The notes beneath the pieces were generated by a model that saw only the letters and a list, made by a program, of their open reading frames with translations, did not search any database and had not been told where the DNA came from. Position numbers and translations under genes: made by a program. From the NCBI GenBank assembly GCA_002633005.1, contig NMRA01000039.1:117225-181224 (forward strand): a stretch of DNA of 64,000 nucleotides. Direction: 5' to 3'. Numbering within the stretch: the stretch's first letter is position 1; every line of letters starts with the position of its first letter. This DNA comes from Phoronis australis (lineage: Eukaryota > Phoronida > Phoronidae). Of the stretch, positions 1-10,786 are shown piece by piece.

Positions 1-179
1 AGTGTCTATTTTGTGAGTAGTGACCACCACTTGGTAGAGTTGGTTGTGGCTCACATACTTCATTTCTCGTGCAAGTTGGTCGAGTTCATACGGCCTGAAA
101 CCCGACGAAAGTTCGCTAAATGGGAAATCGAATTCATTGTCCGATTCTTCAAGTACTTGAGTATAAGTGCCCGTATCCA
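1..179 (-). CDS. Probable exon 3, runs off the left edge
   Basis: The minus strand is open from 216 to 1 in a frame that reads like real protein: acidic, with motifs such as EESDNEFDFPFSELSSG followed by a helical EMKYVSHNQ stretch. An AG at 180-181 gives an entry phase of 1 that matches exon 2, but its pyrimidine tract is weak; an alternative AG lies at 191-192. The opposite strand is also open here for about 60 codons, which weakens the call. No domain is recognised. Confidence 0.4.
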
Positions 180-2130
180 CTCTCATCTGTCTGGATAATA
201 ATTGTCCAATTCTCGCCTAATATTGTCATTGTCTTCTGACCTGCAGTGTTCCGACATTGCAAATGATTGTCAAGCGACCAACTGTCTTCCACCCATTGCA
301 TCATTTGGCGGGAAACTTAGAAATAAGTAATTTTTCTTCAAAATTAAAAAAGTTGCCACTATTTGGCATAAAAAGTGCCTATTTAGCAAGATTTTATGGT
401 ATACGATTCATATTAGCTAACTGAAACCTGAAAAAGTAAGAAAATGCATGGTGGGAACTCTTTAAACCTGGGTTTCGCAGACAAAGAATCATATTTTTCT
501 CTGGCAACAGGAGGAATTGTTTTGCCCTCAAAAGGCTCTCCGTGATCTATTTTGGATATCTGCCTTCATCACAGTTTCAAGATTTATGGGTCATGCACGA
601 ATTGTGTGTAGCAATGTTTCACAGGTATTTAGAAGTTTTTCTGTTTTCGAAAAATCAAATCATGACTGAGAAAACCTTCAAATAACACTTTTATAGCCAG
701 AATTTTTTCGGGGTGAATGCAAAACAATGCGACTATTCACATTAGTCACCACACGTGAAATGTTTTAAATAGAATTTGTGGAAATGAAGAGACGTAAGTG
801 CAAGTGACCAGCAGTCCATGCCAACAGAATGTTCTAGAAGCCCGTGCTTTCGTGGCACTGATTTCGTCCAGCTTGACAGACTTGGTTCTGCATGTTTTTT
901 ATTTAAAATAATAAACAATATGGGATAAGGAACTGCCGATTTAATTCAAAGTCAACAATTTTGCTAGTATTACATTAATACTTACCTTTGTTCATGGCCT
1001 GCAAAATCACCTGGTCAATTGTCAGTCCGTGGCAACCGATCAGTGTCAGCTGAAAAAACGAATATCATGCACACAGTTACAGTGTTTCAAGTGTATATGT
1101 ACAACCGTTCGAATCTCGGTTTAAGTTTACAACAGTACCCAACAGACTAAAATGAAAATTATGTCCCAAACTTTAACAAACTGTTCATAGTAGATTGTCA
1201 CAAAAGGTAACAGAATCCTCTCTCGAAACTGGCAGATTTACTATATGTCTTAAGGAGTCACAGGCACAATTTTCGAAGGAAAACTGTCTGCAAAAATCCG
1301 AAAACTCACATTTTGACGCCCAAACTCTGAATCCATTTATGGTCAAGCCCATGGGAAAGATTTGATGTGAGCGATACTAAGTAGTCTAGCATTACAGAAT
1401 TTTTCCTAGCTTGTCAAAATATAGAGTTTCTATTAATAGTTTTACCGAGCAAGGTTGTCAATAATCTGTGGGGTTAGGGTGGCTTTTTACGAACAGGTAT
1501 GAAAAGATTTGAGGACATTTGTATTCTGGAGTTTTTCAAAGTGCTAAGAAATGTGGGTCCGGTCAAAACAATAGATATAGAGTGTTGGAAGAATCTTGGT
1601 TTTTAACAGCAAATCTCAGTAAAGGTGTACTGAAATTAAATGAAATTCTAGTTTTTTGACACGAGGATTGTTATCCAAAAACGTTGTTAGAAAACGCCTC
1701 ACTTGTCTGATACGGCTATCCAAAATTTATACTATGTGATTTTAATAAAACAATGCAGTACTAAAAATACTCTAAATGACAGTTCATCAAATGTTATTGA
1801 GATGTTTTGAGATTTCATCTCGATTATGAAATAAGAATTGGCCATCTGAAGTAGCTCGGTGTTTTGTATGAACCTTTAGCGACATGTATGTTTTGTTAGA
1901 CGTTCAGTTGTGTAGAATTGTCCGCAGTCTTTTTTTCTTGAGCCTTCCTTTACAAAATATTTACTTCACTTGGGGATTTAAATTACAGAACTGTTTTTTT
2001 GTTTCTTAACTTAAAACTACATTTTGTTTTGCTAAAAGCTACATGTATTAGATCTACAATGTATAAACCAACTCACCTCAATTAGTATTGCAGAGATGCA
2101 CGAAATTGTCCAAAGAACTGCAAAAGCCAT
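1..2130 (-). CDS. Gene model: small secreted protein, unknown family, partial at left edge
   Basis: This is the span of a minus-strand gene made of an initial exon at 2077-2130, an internal exon at 986-1049 and a probable exon from about 179 to the window edge. The first junction is phase 0/0 and the second phase 1/1, so the frame stays open. The protein starts with a hydrophobic signal peptide, so it should enter the secretory pathway. I recognise no domain family in the visible part. A further exon between 180 and 985 cannot be excluded. The signal peptide and exon 2 are well supported by splice sites; the left-edge exon is inferred from frame. Confidence 0.6.
986..1049 (-). CDS. Exon 2: start of mature secreted protein
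   Basis: This 64-base exon lies between an acceptor with a T-rich tract (TTTTTTCAG) and a consensus donor (AAAG|GTAAGT). In phase 0 it reads LTLIGCHGLTIDQVILQAMNK and then leaves one base (phase 1). The phase matches exon 1. The short acidic/aliphatic stretch belongs to no family I can name. Confidence 0.6.
2077..2130 (-). CDS. Exon 1: start codon and signal peptide
   Basis: The ATG at 2130 opens an 18-codon exon reading MAFAVLWTISCISAILIE, a strongly hydrophobic signal-peptide core. It ends in phase 0 at a good donor (GAG|GTGAGT). A TATA box lies 54 bases upstream of the ATG at 2184-2190, which leaves room for a short 5' untranslated region. Exon 2 continues the hydrophobic run for a few residues before CHG, so cleavage probably falls within exon 2. 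Confidence 0.65.
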
Positions 2131-2183
2131 TTTCCCAAAACAAGTTTTCTCCCACTTGTGCAGTTGGTTGATTTTCGAATAGG

Positions 2184-2190
2184 CTTTATA
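2184..2190 (-). promoter_or_regulatory. TATA box of the left-edge gene
   Basis: Read on the minus strand, this is TATAAAG in the context GCTATAAAGCC. It lies 54 bases upstream of the ATG at 2130, so transcription would start about 25-30 bases downstream, near 2158. Its distance to a signal-peptide exon supports a real promoter. Confidence 0.5.
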
Positions 2191-2845
2191 GCTTTTCACC
2201 CCCAATGTAGGCGTGTCGTTTATTCATGTCATTCAAAAAATAATGCCAGGCATTAGCGAAACGGAGGAGCAATACGTTATGTGCATGTAATTGTTGCTTT
2301 TTTGTGGTAGGCACAAACGATAAGTCGAAGTGAGAATGCATTTACATGTATAAACCTGCCTGACATCCGGTAAAGCAACAAACCAAATGAAGGCGCGCTG
2401 AGGAACGATACTTCGTGGAAAGCAACTAAAAAGGTGACGACAACGTCATAGGCAACCACAGCAAGTATAACAACGGTAATGTCTATAAGCGTGTTTAGAG
2501 AACACTTGAATTTTTCTAATAATCTCCCCTGATCGGATCAGCAACAATCCATCTTTTGCTTTAACGACAAATTCCGCAAAATGCGTCAGTTTTAAGTCGC
2601 ACTAATAGGTACGGTCGTCATCGGGAACATCTGGCTCTGCAGTGTATTAATCAAAACAACACAGCTGTCCACAGACACTGGTTTTGCACCAGATAAATCT
2701 TTGAGGAGCAAAACCTCTTTTGGTCTTGTCACTTCCAAAGACGAAATGACAGACAGGCATGGCAGAATTATGAGCCATTTTGTGCATGCGTGAACCCACC
2801 CCAAAAACGGGGAATGGAATTTTTTAGAATGTGGACTTTTTACTA
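2191..2845. other. No gene seen
   Basis: This is the region upstream of the left-edge gene. Short open frames occur on both strands, but none has splice sites, family motifs or biased composition. I see nothing further here. Confidence 0.5.
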
Positions 2846-4122
2846 AGACTCACGGGGTACGTTCAGACCTATGAATTGTGCGTTCGCCAAACTGTGCCTT
2901 TTTCGTAGACCATTGTCTTGCTTTCTACTTCGCATTTTTGTATCTCTGAGGAGGACCCTTCGCCACATAGGAGTCTCGTTCGAGTCCCCCCCCCCGAGAC
3001 GGGTGCGGGAATTTTGCCAAGGGCGTTATACATGTACATGTATGATGGCAATCGCACCACAGGAGCAGGAACATACAAGGAACGAACTCGACAACAGATA
3101 TCAGTACAAAGTCGAAGCGTGGTTAGGCTTTTTCATGACGCGCCAAACGAAAGGAATGTAAGCCACAGCATCCTTCTCAGCGACATTCTACCCAACAATA
3201 GTGGTAAATTTCGGATGTAAGGGTATACATATATGAGAACCAAAAACATGGACCGAATTTGGCTTCGTGTCATCATTTCATTAAGATGACTACTGGGATT
3301 CAACTGAAACTTTCAGTTACTATATAAATATGACAATGTCAATACGGCTTGGAAATTTGTTGCGAACATCTTAGTCTGGTCGCCACGCCATCTGTTGGCC
3401 CCAGATGCTGTTCTTTATGCATTGCTTTCTAAGGCTCGTTTCTTTAAGGTTGATCAAAAATTGCAAACTATACCATCGTTTTCNAGACTCACGGGGTACG
3501 TTCAGACCTATGAATTGTGCGTTCGCCAAACTGTGCCTTTTTCGTAGACCATTGTCTTGCTTTCTACTTCGCATTTTTGTATCTCTGAGGAGGACCCTTC
3601 GCCACATAGGAGTCTCGTTCGAGTCCCCCCCCCCGAGACGGGTGCGGGAATTTTGCCAAGGGCGTTATACATGTACATGTATGATGGCAATCGCACCACA
3701 GGAGCAGGAACATACAAGGAACGAACTCGACAACAGATATCAGTACAAAGTCGAAGCGTGGTTAGGCTTTTTCATGACGCGCCAAACGAAAGGAATGTAA
3801 GCCACAGCATCCTTCTCAGCGACATTCTAACCAACAATAGTGGTAAATTTCGGATGTAAGGGTATACATATATGAGAACCAAAAACATGGACCGAATTTG
3901 GCTTCGGGTCATCATTTCATTAAGATGACTACTGGGATTCAACTGAAACTTTTAGTTACTATATAAATATGACAATGTCAATACGGCTTGGAAATTTGTT
4001 GTGAACATCTTAGTCTGGTCGCCACGCCATCTGTTGGCCCCAGATGCTGTTCTTTATGCATTGCTTTCTAAGGCTCGTTTCTTTAAGGTTGATCAAAAAT
4101 TGCAAACTGTACCATCGTTTTC
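2846..4122 (+). repeat. 638-base direct duplication split by one N
   Basis: Bases 2846-3483 and 3485-4122 are the same 638-base sequence in direct order, separated by a single N at 3484. Only a handful of single-base differences separate the copies, for example near 3190/3829 and 3268/3907. The unit holds no recognised gene; its open frames are identical in both copies because the sequence is duplicated. A lone N exactly at the junction of two near-identical units looks more like two haplotypes placed in series by the assembler than a biological tandem repeat. Confidence 0.85.
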
Positions 4123-5002
4123 TTTTGGTTCGAGCTTTATTGAATGACTTTCTGCAGTTTCCACTTCATTTATTTTCGAGTTCTCAATATTGATACTGGT
4201 GTACAAATGAACAATTCTTCATTAATGTAGCAATGAATCCCTATTGAGTGGTAAAAATGCACAGAAATATGAATGATATTTGTAAAAATATTTCTGATTT
4301 TTGACAAACTTCAAATCTTAGGATTCTTAACCATCAACTAGACAGCGATGATGGAATAAGTAATTCTATCTAGGACAATATTTCGCTGATGCAGTGGTTT
4401 GATCAGATAGAAAACTATAATGCGATTGAGATGTTTATTGTAAGTTAAAGTACATGTTATATCGAACCACCAACCGGAGCGCCGCCATAGGGCTAGGCGT
4501 GAAATAACAGCCGAAGGTTACATGTCTACATAGGTTTATGCGAAAAATCGTGTTACTGGGCGTGTAGAAGGCTTCAAAGCAATGGCACTCTGTCTCAAAA
4601 CTCAAATATGACTATTGTACGGCTGTAACCATTAGTGAATGTAACTTTCTTGAGCGGACTGAGGCGGTCAGACAGTTGGAATTTCTTGCTTTTCTTTTGA
4701 ATTTTCAGTCGCATCATATTGAAGTTGATCATCTGCCGTCACCGAAAACACCCGTTTGCCTTAGTATATATTCATGTACTTACATATATACATACATGCA
4801 TACATGTACATGTATACATACATACATACACATACATATACTTCGTTGAAAACACGACTGAATTTTTGTTTGACACCTTGATACAGAGTCGCTCGTAGTG
4901 TCGAAACAATCTCCTTTTTTCAGGTGGGCAAATACATGTATGTAGCAAAACACCTAGACATAAAAAAACAAATTAAATCGTTAACTACATTTTGAGACCA
5001 AC
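4123..5002. other. No gene; TACATA-rich tract at 4760-4850
   Basis: No coding exon is supported. Between about 4760 and 4850 the sequence is an impure tetranucleotide tract of TACA/TGTA words containing the palindrome TACATGTACATGTA, a word that recurs through the whole window. Confidence 0.5.
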
Positions 5003-5260
5003 CGAATTCGTTCATTTTTGCAATATTCTTCAGAGTGTCATAAACAAGTCTACAAAGTATCTCAGAAAACTATAGAAGATTATGAAAATAAAGTGAAATT
5101 TAATACAGCGCGGTGAAAAATGTAGTACCACTGTGACTTTCGTCGTGTTCATGCTGTGCTGGCATCTACCAGTCAAAAAAGTGCCTGTCTGGGTCTCAGC
5201 TCTACTGTTCTTTATTGTCCAATCTGTATCGAGCTGTCAAACAAAAAGTTTATTCGCGTT
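5003..5260 (+). mobile_element. Fragment of the same mariner family as 5416-6820
   Basis: This segment is a diverged direct copy of 5453-5690: both begin AGACCAACCGAATTCGTT and share long runs afterwards. It has no terminal inverted repeat, so it is a truncated copy lying just upstream of the complete element. Confidence 0.55.
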
Positions 5261-5343
5261 TTCAACGAAGTTTTTGTTAACGAAGAGCTACAACGGATTT
5301 ATACGAAAATATATATACATATATACATACATAAGCGAACTCA

Positions 5344-5347
5344 CTCA

Positions 5348-5401
<54 letters not shown>

Positions 5402-5413
5402 AACACACACACG
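5344..5413 (+). repeat. (CA)n microsatellite
   Basis: An almost pure CA dinucleotide array of about 60 bases that runs directly into the TA target site of the mariner element at 5414. Confidence 0.95.
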
Positions 5414-5415
5414 TA

Positions 5416-6820
5416 TCAGGTGTCCAAAAAGTGAGCCACAGTTTCAGCAATAGACCAACCGAATTCGTTTATTTTTACGATAATCTTCAGGGTGTCATAA
5501 ACAAGTTTACAAAGTATCTCAGAAAAATATATAAGATTATGGAAGTATTGTGAAATTCCAAACAGCGCAATCAAAAATGCAATATCACTGTGACTTTCAT
5601 CGTGTTCATGCTGTGCTAGCATCTTTCAGTCAAAGTGCCTGCTTGGTTCTAAAGACTACTGTTTTTATTGTCCAGTCTTTTTGCATATCAGTTCTGTCCA
5701 ATATTTGGATTTCTAAGGATGCCTTTGAGTGACAGGGGTGAATTTACAATTGAAACCTCTTTCAAGGAGAAAGGCTTGGAGCGAAAGAAGAATTGTAAGG
5801 GAGTTTCCAAGAAAATTATGGAGTCGTGCGACTTATTGATAAAATATGCGCGTAAAAGTGGCAGTGAGAGACCCAAGACTGCATTTTCGAGAGAAAAATG
5901 AGGATTTTGTTGAGGACCTGATTCTATTTCAGGAGGACAACCCGCAAGACAAGTCGCAAGAAATTTGCAAGTGAACAAGTCTTCTGTGAAAAGAACAATG
6001 AAGATAAACCCTTCAAAAGAATGTAGGTATCACGGAGAAACTAAAATGATAGAAGAAAAAGAAAAAAGCTGATGATAGTACTTGTGTGACAGCTATCCAA
6101 CCACTGATGTAAAAAGACCATATTTATGGAAAACAAAAAGAGAAATTCAGCCTTCTCGATTCTATCGTGACACTTTTAGATTTTCCAAAAACTAATTGTT
6201 TCCGCTGGAGTATTTTGGGAAGGATAAAATATTCATTGTATTGATACTGAAAGAGTCAATGTTGGCAGTTAACGCTACATGCAGTTACTGCATGAAAATC
6301 TTCTCCCGGATTGCAGGCGACTTCATCATGGAAACAGTTACCAAGCTCATCTGGAGGAATTCACCATAATTCATCAAAAAGGATGAGTGGCGTCCGCTCA
6401 GTCCTGACTCCAATCCAAATGACTATACCACATGGGAAACTTTCAAGGAGAACGTTCACCGGGGAATCAGAAGCAAACTGAGTTAAAAAGTAGGATAATT
6501 ATGTCATGGGAGGAAATCTCGTTACGAGAAATACATTTCTGGTTGGAAGAAACGGTAATCCGTTTAGTCTTGGAGGAAGATGGAGGCCACATTGAGCATA
6601 CATGTAGACCGAAATACGCGTGCTTTTCTTTGATGTTTTATTTTTTGACAAGATGCATTTAATTTGACAGTAGTCGCACAATTAGACAAAAATCGTTGAT
6701 ATTCTGTAAGTTTGTTATTGATAATCTAAGGTTCGTCTGTAAATTTTTTTTTAAAAATCTGTTTATCTGTTGCTGAGAAATTACTCGTCAAATAGTGGCT
6801 TACTATTTTGCGACACCTGA
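5416..6820 (+). mobile_element. Degenerate Tc1/mariner transposon
   Basis: The element is 1405 bases long, the usual mariner size. Its ends are inverted repeats: the left begins TCAGGTGTCCAAAAAGTGAG and the right, on the opposite strand, TCAGGTGTCGCAAAATAGTA. Both are followed by AGCCAC or CCAC, and TA is duplicated at 5414-5415 and 6821-6822. Inside, broken plus-strand frames recall a mariner transposase. Near 5850-5900 the reading SGSERPKTAFSREK resembles the DNA-binding linker. Near 6385-6450 the reading WRPLSPDSNPNDY resembles the conserved catalytic-region block of the family. Stops and frameshifts separate these blocks, so the element cannot make transposase. Confidence 0.75.
5690..6600 (+). 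pseudogene. Broken mariner transposase
   Basis: Remnants of a mariner transposase are spread over several frames. An open stretch at 5668-5901 covers the N-terminal helix-turn-helix side and stops shortly after the PKTAF block. A second stretch around 6340-6450 covers the block with SPDSNPNDY that normally carries the second catalytic aspartate of DD34D. The frames in between are interrupted. It is a fossil of the element at 5416-6820. Confidence 0.6.
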
Positions 6821-6822
6821 TA

Positions 6823-8354
6823 TATTTGTGGATCTTTACAGACAGAATTTCTCAAGAGGCACATGCATATACCATGAGCAATAAGTACGTGAACTAAGAC
6901 AAAACTAGTTTGTAACGAGATAAAATAAAAGATATGCCTAAGTACGAATTACTGGGCTATGAGGCAAACGAAACTGTGTTACACTGATAGTACTTGGAGC
7001 AAAAGCTTACATAGCTACACAAAAATTTGTATTTTATACATGTTTCAATAACAAGTAAGCTGTTCTTTGAAAATTCTAGAAGCTTTAATAATAAAAACTG
7101 AAACTTCTGACATTAATTCCCAAGATACTGGGTTTCATGTTAACTTGTCGTTATATAAATAATATCCATATTTTGTAATGCTTAGGTATTTCATTAAGTT
7201 TTACAACATTTTATGGTACCTTAGTACCCACGACAACTGGTTTTGAAATTGCGCTCTGTTATATGCTACCGTGAATTTGTGTTTATAAGTCATTGTTCTT
7301 ACTTCATGTGTAATTCACGATAGCGCTTATAATTTTACGTTTATTTACCTGGATGACAGAAGACTAGTCGAAGTACAGCAACTGTTTAAATATGAAATGT
7401 TTTTTGTACGGTGTTTTATTTTATATATACTCATGCGTTTGTATTTGTGCTGTCACACACACTCTACCATACACTATTTCAACTGCGACTCGAAGAAAGA
7501 CAGTTATGTTGACGCAATGATTATAGATAAGAGATTAGAAACTCCGACATTTTCTTGCGAAATATTCTAGAGGAGGCGCCACCCTCTAAACATAGCAAGC
7601 TCAGCTTTCGGTTGGTGTATTGTGACAAGAATTTCTTCCACCTACTTCACTGTCTAGTGTATAGAAAAAATAGAACTTTCAGCACTGAAACGTTGTTCAA
7701 GGTCTTTTAACAGTAGAGTCCAGAACTTTGAGCGGCACCGGCGTGCATTCCAGTTTACAGTGAAACGTCAAGTAAACTACTGTTGAAGTGCTAGGTTGGT
7801 TTTTGAGTAGGCCTGGTGGTTATTTCTGGTGTATTAATATGTGCTTTATTTAAGAAATAAACGTTTTAAGAGGGTTCAATTTACTTGAATACAGATGTGA
7901 GTTGGGCAAATTCGCTGATCCAAATCCCGACGAAATAACCATGATTAGCAGACGACGTACTTGCGGGGAAGTAATGCGTGCCATATCTACAAGGTGTTGC
8001 TAGTAAATAATGACGTCACGGCTTATGCGTACACTGTAAGATCACAGTATTCGTCCATAGTAAATATACGGAGTTGGAGGTCCATTTACTAATTTCTATC
8101 GTTGAACAAACTATCTAAGGTCAAGAACAGCTTACTTTCCAAAGAAACACACACGCGCGCGCGCAAACACGCACATATACATATACATAAACATATTTGG
8201 CTGTACTTCGGGAGCAAGTTTTGCGATATGCAAAATTGGTTAAATATGCGATACTTTTCGTTATAAACAGTCGTTATTCTGTTCCATTCGCATCATCGGA
8301 ACAAAGTTCTGCACTGAACATAACATTGGTGAAGCAACTAAGCAAGAGGCATGA
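6823..8354. other. No gene seen
   Basis: AT-rich sequence with no exon or family signal. A short alternating CA/CG tract followed by CATATA words lies at about 8148-8195. Confidence 0.4.
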
Positions 8355-8515
8355 TTAAAAGGTACACGATATTTCGAAACATTCTTGTTTCATTCTCAAG
8401 TAGAAATAAAAAGACTCAGTAATGCCACCACAGTACATAAGCTGGACACATACGCAGTGGGGCACGGCGGGTGTGAACTGCAGAGAGTGACAAATGGAGA
8501 GGGGTAACAGGAAAG

Positions 8516-8880
8516 TTACCAAAACAAGTGTAACTTGCGGCACGAACCTCTTTGCTGCTTATTCAAAACAAGCTTCTCAAATGCAATCAAATGGGACTCT
8601 AATACTTTCAATGGCAGCAAATCATGCTCTACGTACGGAATTGACGTGTTTTCCGCAATTTCCTGACGGGTGATTTTACGTTCGTGACATTGCAGAAAAT
8701 GTTCTTGGATGTCGCCATTTTGAAGATCCATAGATAACCAACGAGAAAGGCTGCAAACCGTTTCAACAATGTAGCATTGCTTAACATTTGAAAGAAAACA
8801 TTTGTTCATAGGGCATACAAACTCATAAACAACACTACAGTGTGCAACGGGGTGGACGTTCGCTTTAGAAATGTTATTTT
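8516..8880 (-). pseudogene. GIY-YIG nuclease remnant of the Penelope-like element
   Basis: The open frame runs through 8809 (a Met) from an in-frame start near 8880 to beyond 8540. The order of motifs is that of the endonuclease domain of Penelope-like elements: a Cys-containing VYEFVC block, the YIG/T block (here YIVET), the SLSRxL helix, then a QxH...CHERK block. In this family the domain nicks target DNA. Substitutions in the active-site block and loss of frame continuity to the RT part mark it as a fossil. There is no sign of host splicing. Confidence 0.5.
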
Positions 8881-9064
8881 CAAGACCAAGTTAGAGGATT
8901 TCCTATTCCGATGATAAATAATAACATCGAGGTGATCATCGGGCTAACAAACTTTAATATTCCCCTTGATTATTTTTTAATGGCGTGTTCGTCCTGGAAG
9001 TAATTATTGGACATAAGATTTTTGTAAAATACATTCTGATCACACCGGTCCGACGTGCAGGGAC

Positions 9065-9295
9065 TTAACGATTAATTTTGGACATCAATCGATTAATATG
9101 GAGGTCTGCAAAACAATTGGTGTACCCATTATCCACCAGGGTTTGTCTTATGCGATCTAGCTCTTGATTGAACGACACCGAATACTCCCTCTTTAGGAAG
9201 TTGACCACAACGGCTACCTTATACCGTTCAGGGCATTCGATTTTAGAGCGAACACAGAAACCTTCATTTCTTTCCCGTGTGAAACCTTGTTCCAA
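9065..9295 (-). pseudogene. Reverse-transcriptase C-terminal remnant
   Basis: A 76-codon open frame ends with a stop at 9065. Its pattern is a basic start, then CPERYK, a hydrophobic VVVNFL helix, and EL..IRQTLVDNGY. It resembles the region after the catalytic palm in Penelope-like reverse transcriptases. The catalytic YxDD part is not in the window, so the element is 5'-truncated, as is common for retroelements. Confidence 0.4.
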
Positions 9296-9348
9296 GGATA
9301 CGAAAGGAACGGAATAAAGACTGTTACTAACGCAGTGTCGTGTATTTA

Positions 9349-9350
9349 AT

Positions 9351-9391
<41 letters not shown>

Positions 9392-9425
9392 TGTACGCGC
9401 GTGTTTGTGTGTGTTTAAAGACATC

Positions 9426-9463
<38 letters not shown>
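9349..9463. repeat. Two (AT)n microsatellites
   Basis: Pure AT arrays at about 9350-9387 and 9430-9463, separated by a GTGTGT-rich spacer. Confidence 0.9.
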
Positions 9464-9467
<4 letters not shown>

Positions 9468-9479
9468 TATTTGAGGAAA

Positions 9480-10780
9480 CCAACATAAATATTGATCGAA
9501 GGAAGGAATAGTTGGAGCAAGCAATTTGGACCTCACGTTAAGTGTGGGGGACTCATCTCAGATTGTGCGAGTCTTACGAAGATGACATGCCAATGTAAGT
9601 AGTAAGGCCATCAGACTTCCAGCGCTCTATGTTGCTGCAGCAGTTGCTGCACAAGCAGCAATGCCAATGCAAAGCTGTACTATGGACGGCGCAGCATTGA
9701 AAAAAGTGGAGGCTGTGCCCCCCAGCCCCCTATGGTGAGCCGCCCATGTGTAGGATTTATACCGAGATGTGTGTTACCTGAGGAAAACTAAAATGCGGTT
9801 AAGACAACACTTGCAATTGTAATGCAGCTGGGCCAGAGGAAGGTATACTTGTAAGTAATGAGACCGAGGTGTTGTCGTGATGTTTGAAATGTCAAATTGT
9901 GAAAGCCATAGATGTTGGCGGAGTTCCTGAAAAATACGTTCAAGATACTGAATAAGCGTCTCTACGTTGGAAGTGGGGAATTAGTAGGCGATTCGCCAAT
10001 TCGCTAAAAGGCATGAAAAGTAAGCTGAAACATAGCGGTGAACAGGAGGGCATTCATAAAGGATGCGCTGACCAAAAAGTTTTGTAGAATGTGGGGTTTG
10101 CGGGCGAGTGACTCTTTTTGGCCGCAAGTTGGAAACACCATTAAGCAATGTTTAATGACAAAGGTTTTTTCTTGCCGATGTTATTTCTGACGCTGATCAC
10201 ATCCCACACATCTCGGAGTTTACAATAGCTGATTTGTTAAATACATGCGTACTTGTCGGATTCTCGCTCACCGATTCGCTTTGTCTGAACTCGTTAAAAT
10301 GAACTAGAAACTTACTTGAAATGTCACTTTATGAATTCATCGAGCTAGCGTCTAAGAAAATATAAATACATGTTTGAGATATTTTGGGACATTCCTTACA
10401 TGATATGAGATAATTTAAGTCTAATAACCTAAAGGGTTTTATGTAACTATGTTTGATGTTGCGCTTCTCTCATACTGCTTAAGGGCTCTCTGTTTTTTTT
10501 TGAAACAAACGTGACTCGGCAATCAAGTTTCATAAGGTTATGTCGAAGCCATCAAAATGGAAAAATTTGGCCGATTTTGAAACATCATATCTCAGAAATG
10601 CTGACCAGATTGATTTAGAACTTTCTGTTTTATGCCATGTTCTTAAAAACCCTTTTGCTAATGGTTGTTGAAATGTTCCACTTCTGCATGGGGCTATCAA
10701 AAATGAACTTTCATGATTATCATAAAAACTCTTTAAATGTGCATAACACGAAAACGAAGTGATATTGTAGAAAGGCTGCA
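9480..10780. other. No gene; short GC-rich repeat fragment near 9700-9760
   Basis: No exon is supported. A C-rich block around 9715-9750 (AGCCCCCTATGGTG followed by GCCGCCCATGTG) recurs in related form near 18230, 25180-25280 and 25930-26000, so it is part of a dispersed repeat. Confidence 0.4.
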
Positions 10781-10786
10781 ACGGCG

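Larger units (their letters stand above)
8516..9295 (-). mobile_element. Decayed Penelope-like retroelement fragment (RT end plus GIY-YIG nuclease)
   Basis: Two minus-strand frames in a row match the two domains that define Penelope-like elements. The frame from 9295 to 9065 reads like the tail of the reverse transcriptase, including ELDRIRQTLVDNGY. The frame from about 8880 to 8516 reads like the GIY-YIG nuclease: VYEFVCPMNKC, then CYIVETVCSLSRWLSMDLQ, then HERKITRQEI, ending near an LNKQ block. Family members carry YIG-x-T and an Arg and His on the helix; here they read YIVET, W and D, so the nuclease is dead. About 180 bases between the two frames contain stops. Confidence 0.55.

Noticed and set aside
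800-882. Possible intermediate exon of the left-edge gene after a CATGCAG acceptor
   Set aside because: The Cys-bearing frame needs phase 0 whereas exon 2 leaves phase 1; the phase-compatible frame has no clear donor.
2869-3859. Open frames of 69-131 codons on both strands in the 638-base duplication
   Set aside because: They repeat only because the sequence is duplicated; no family match and the longest crosses the N.
5133-5453. Open frame with a His/Thr repeat
   Set aside because: The repeat is the CA microsatellite read as protein, inside mariner fragments.
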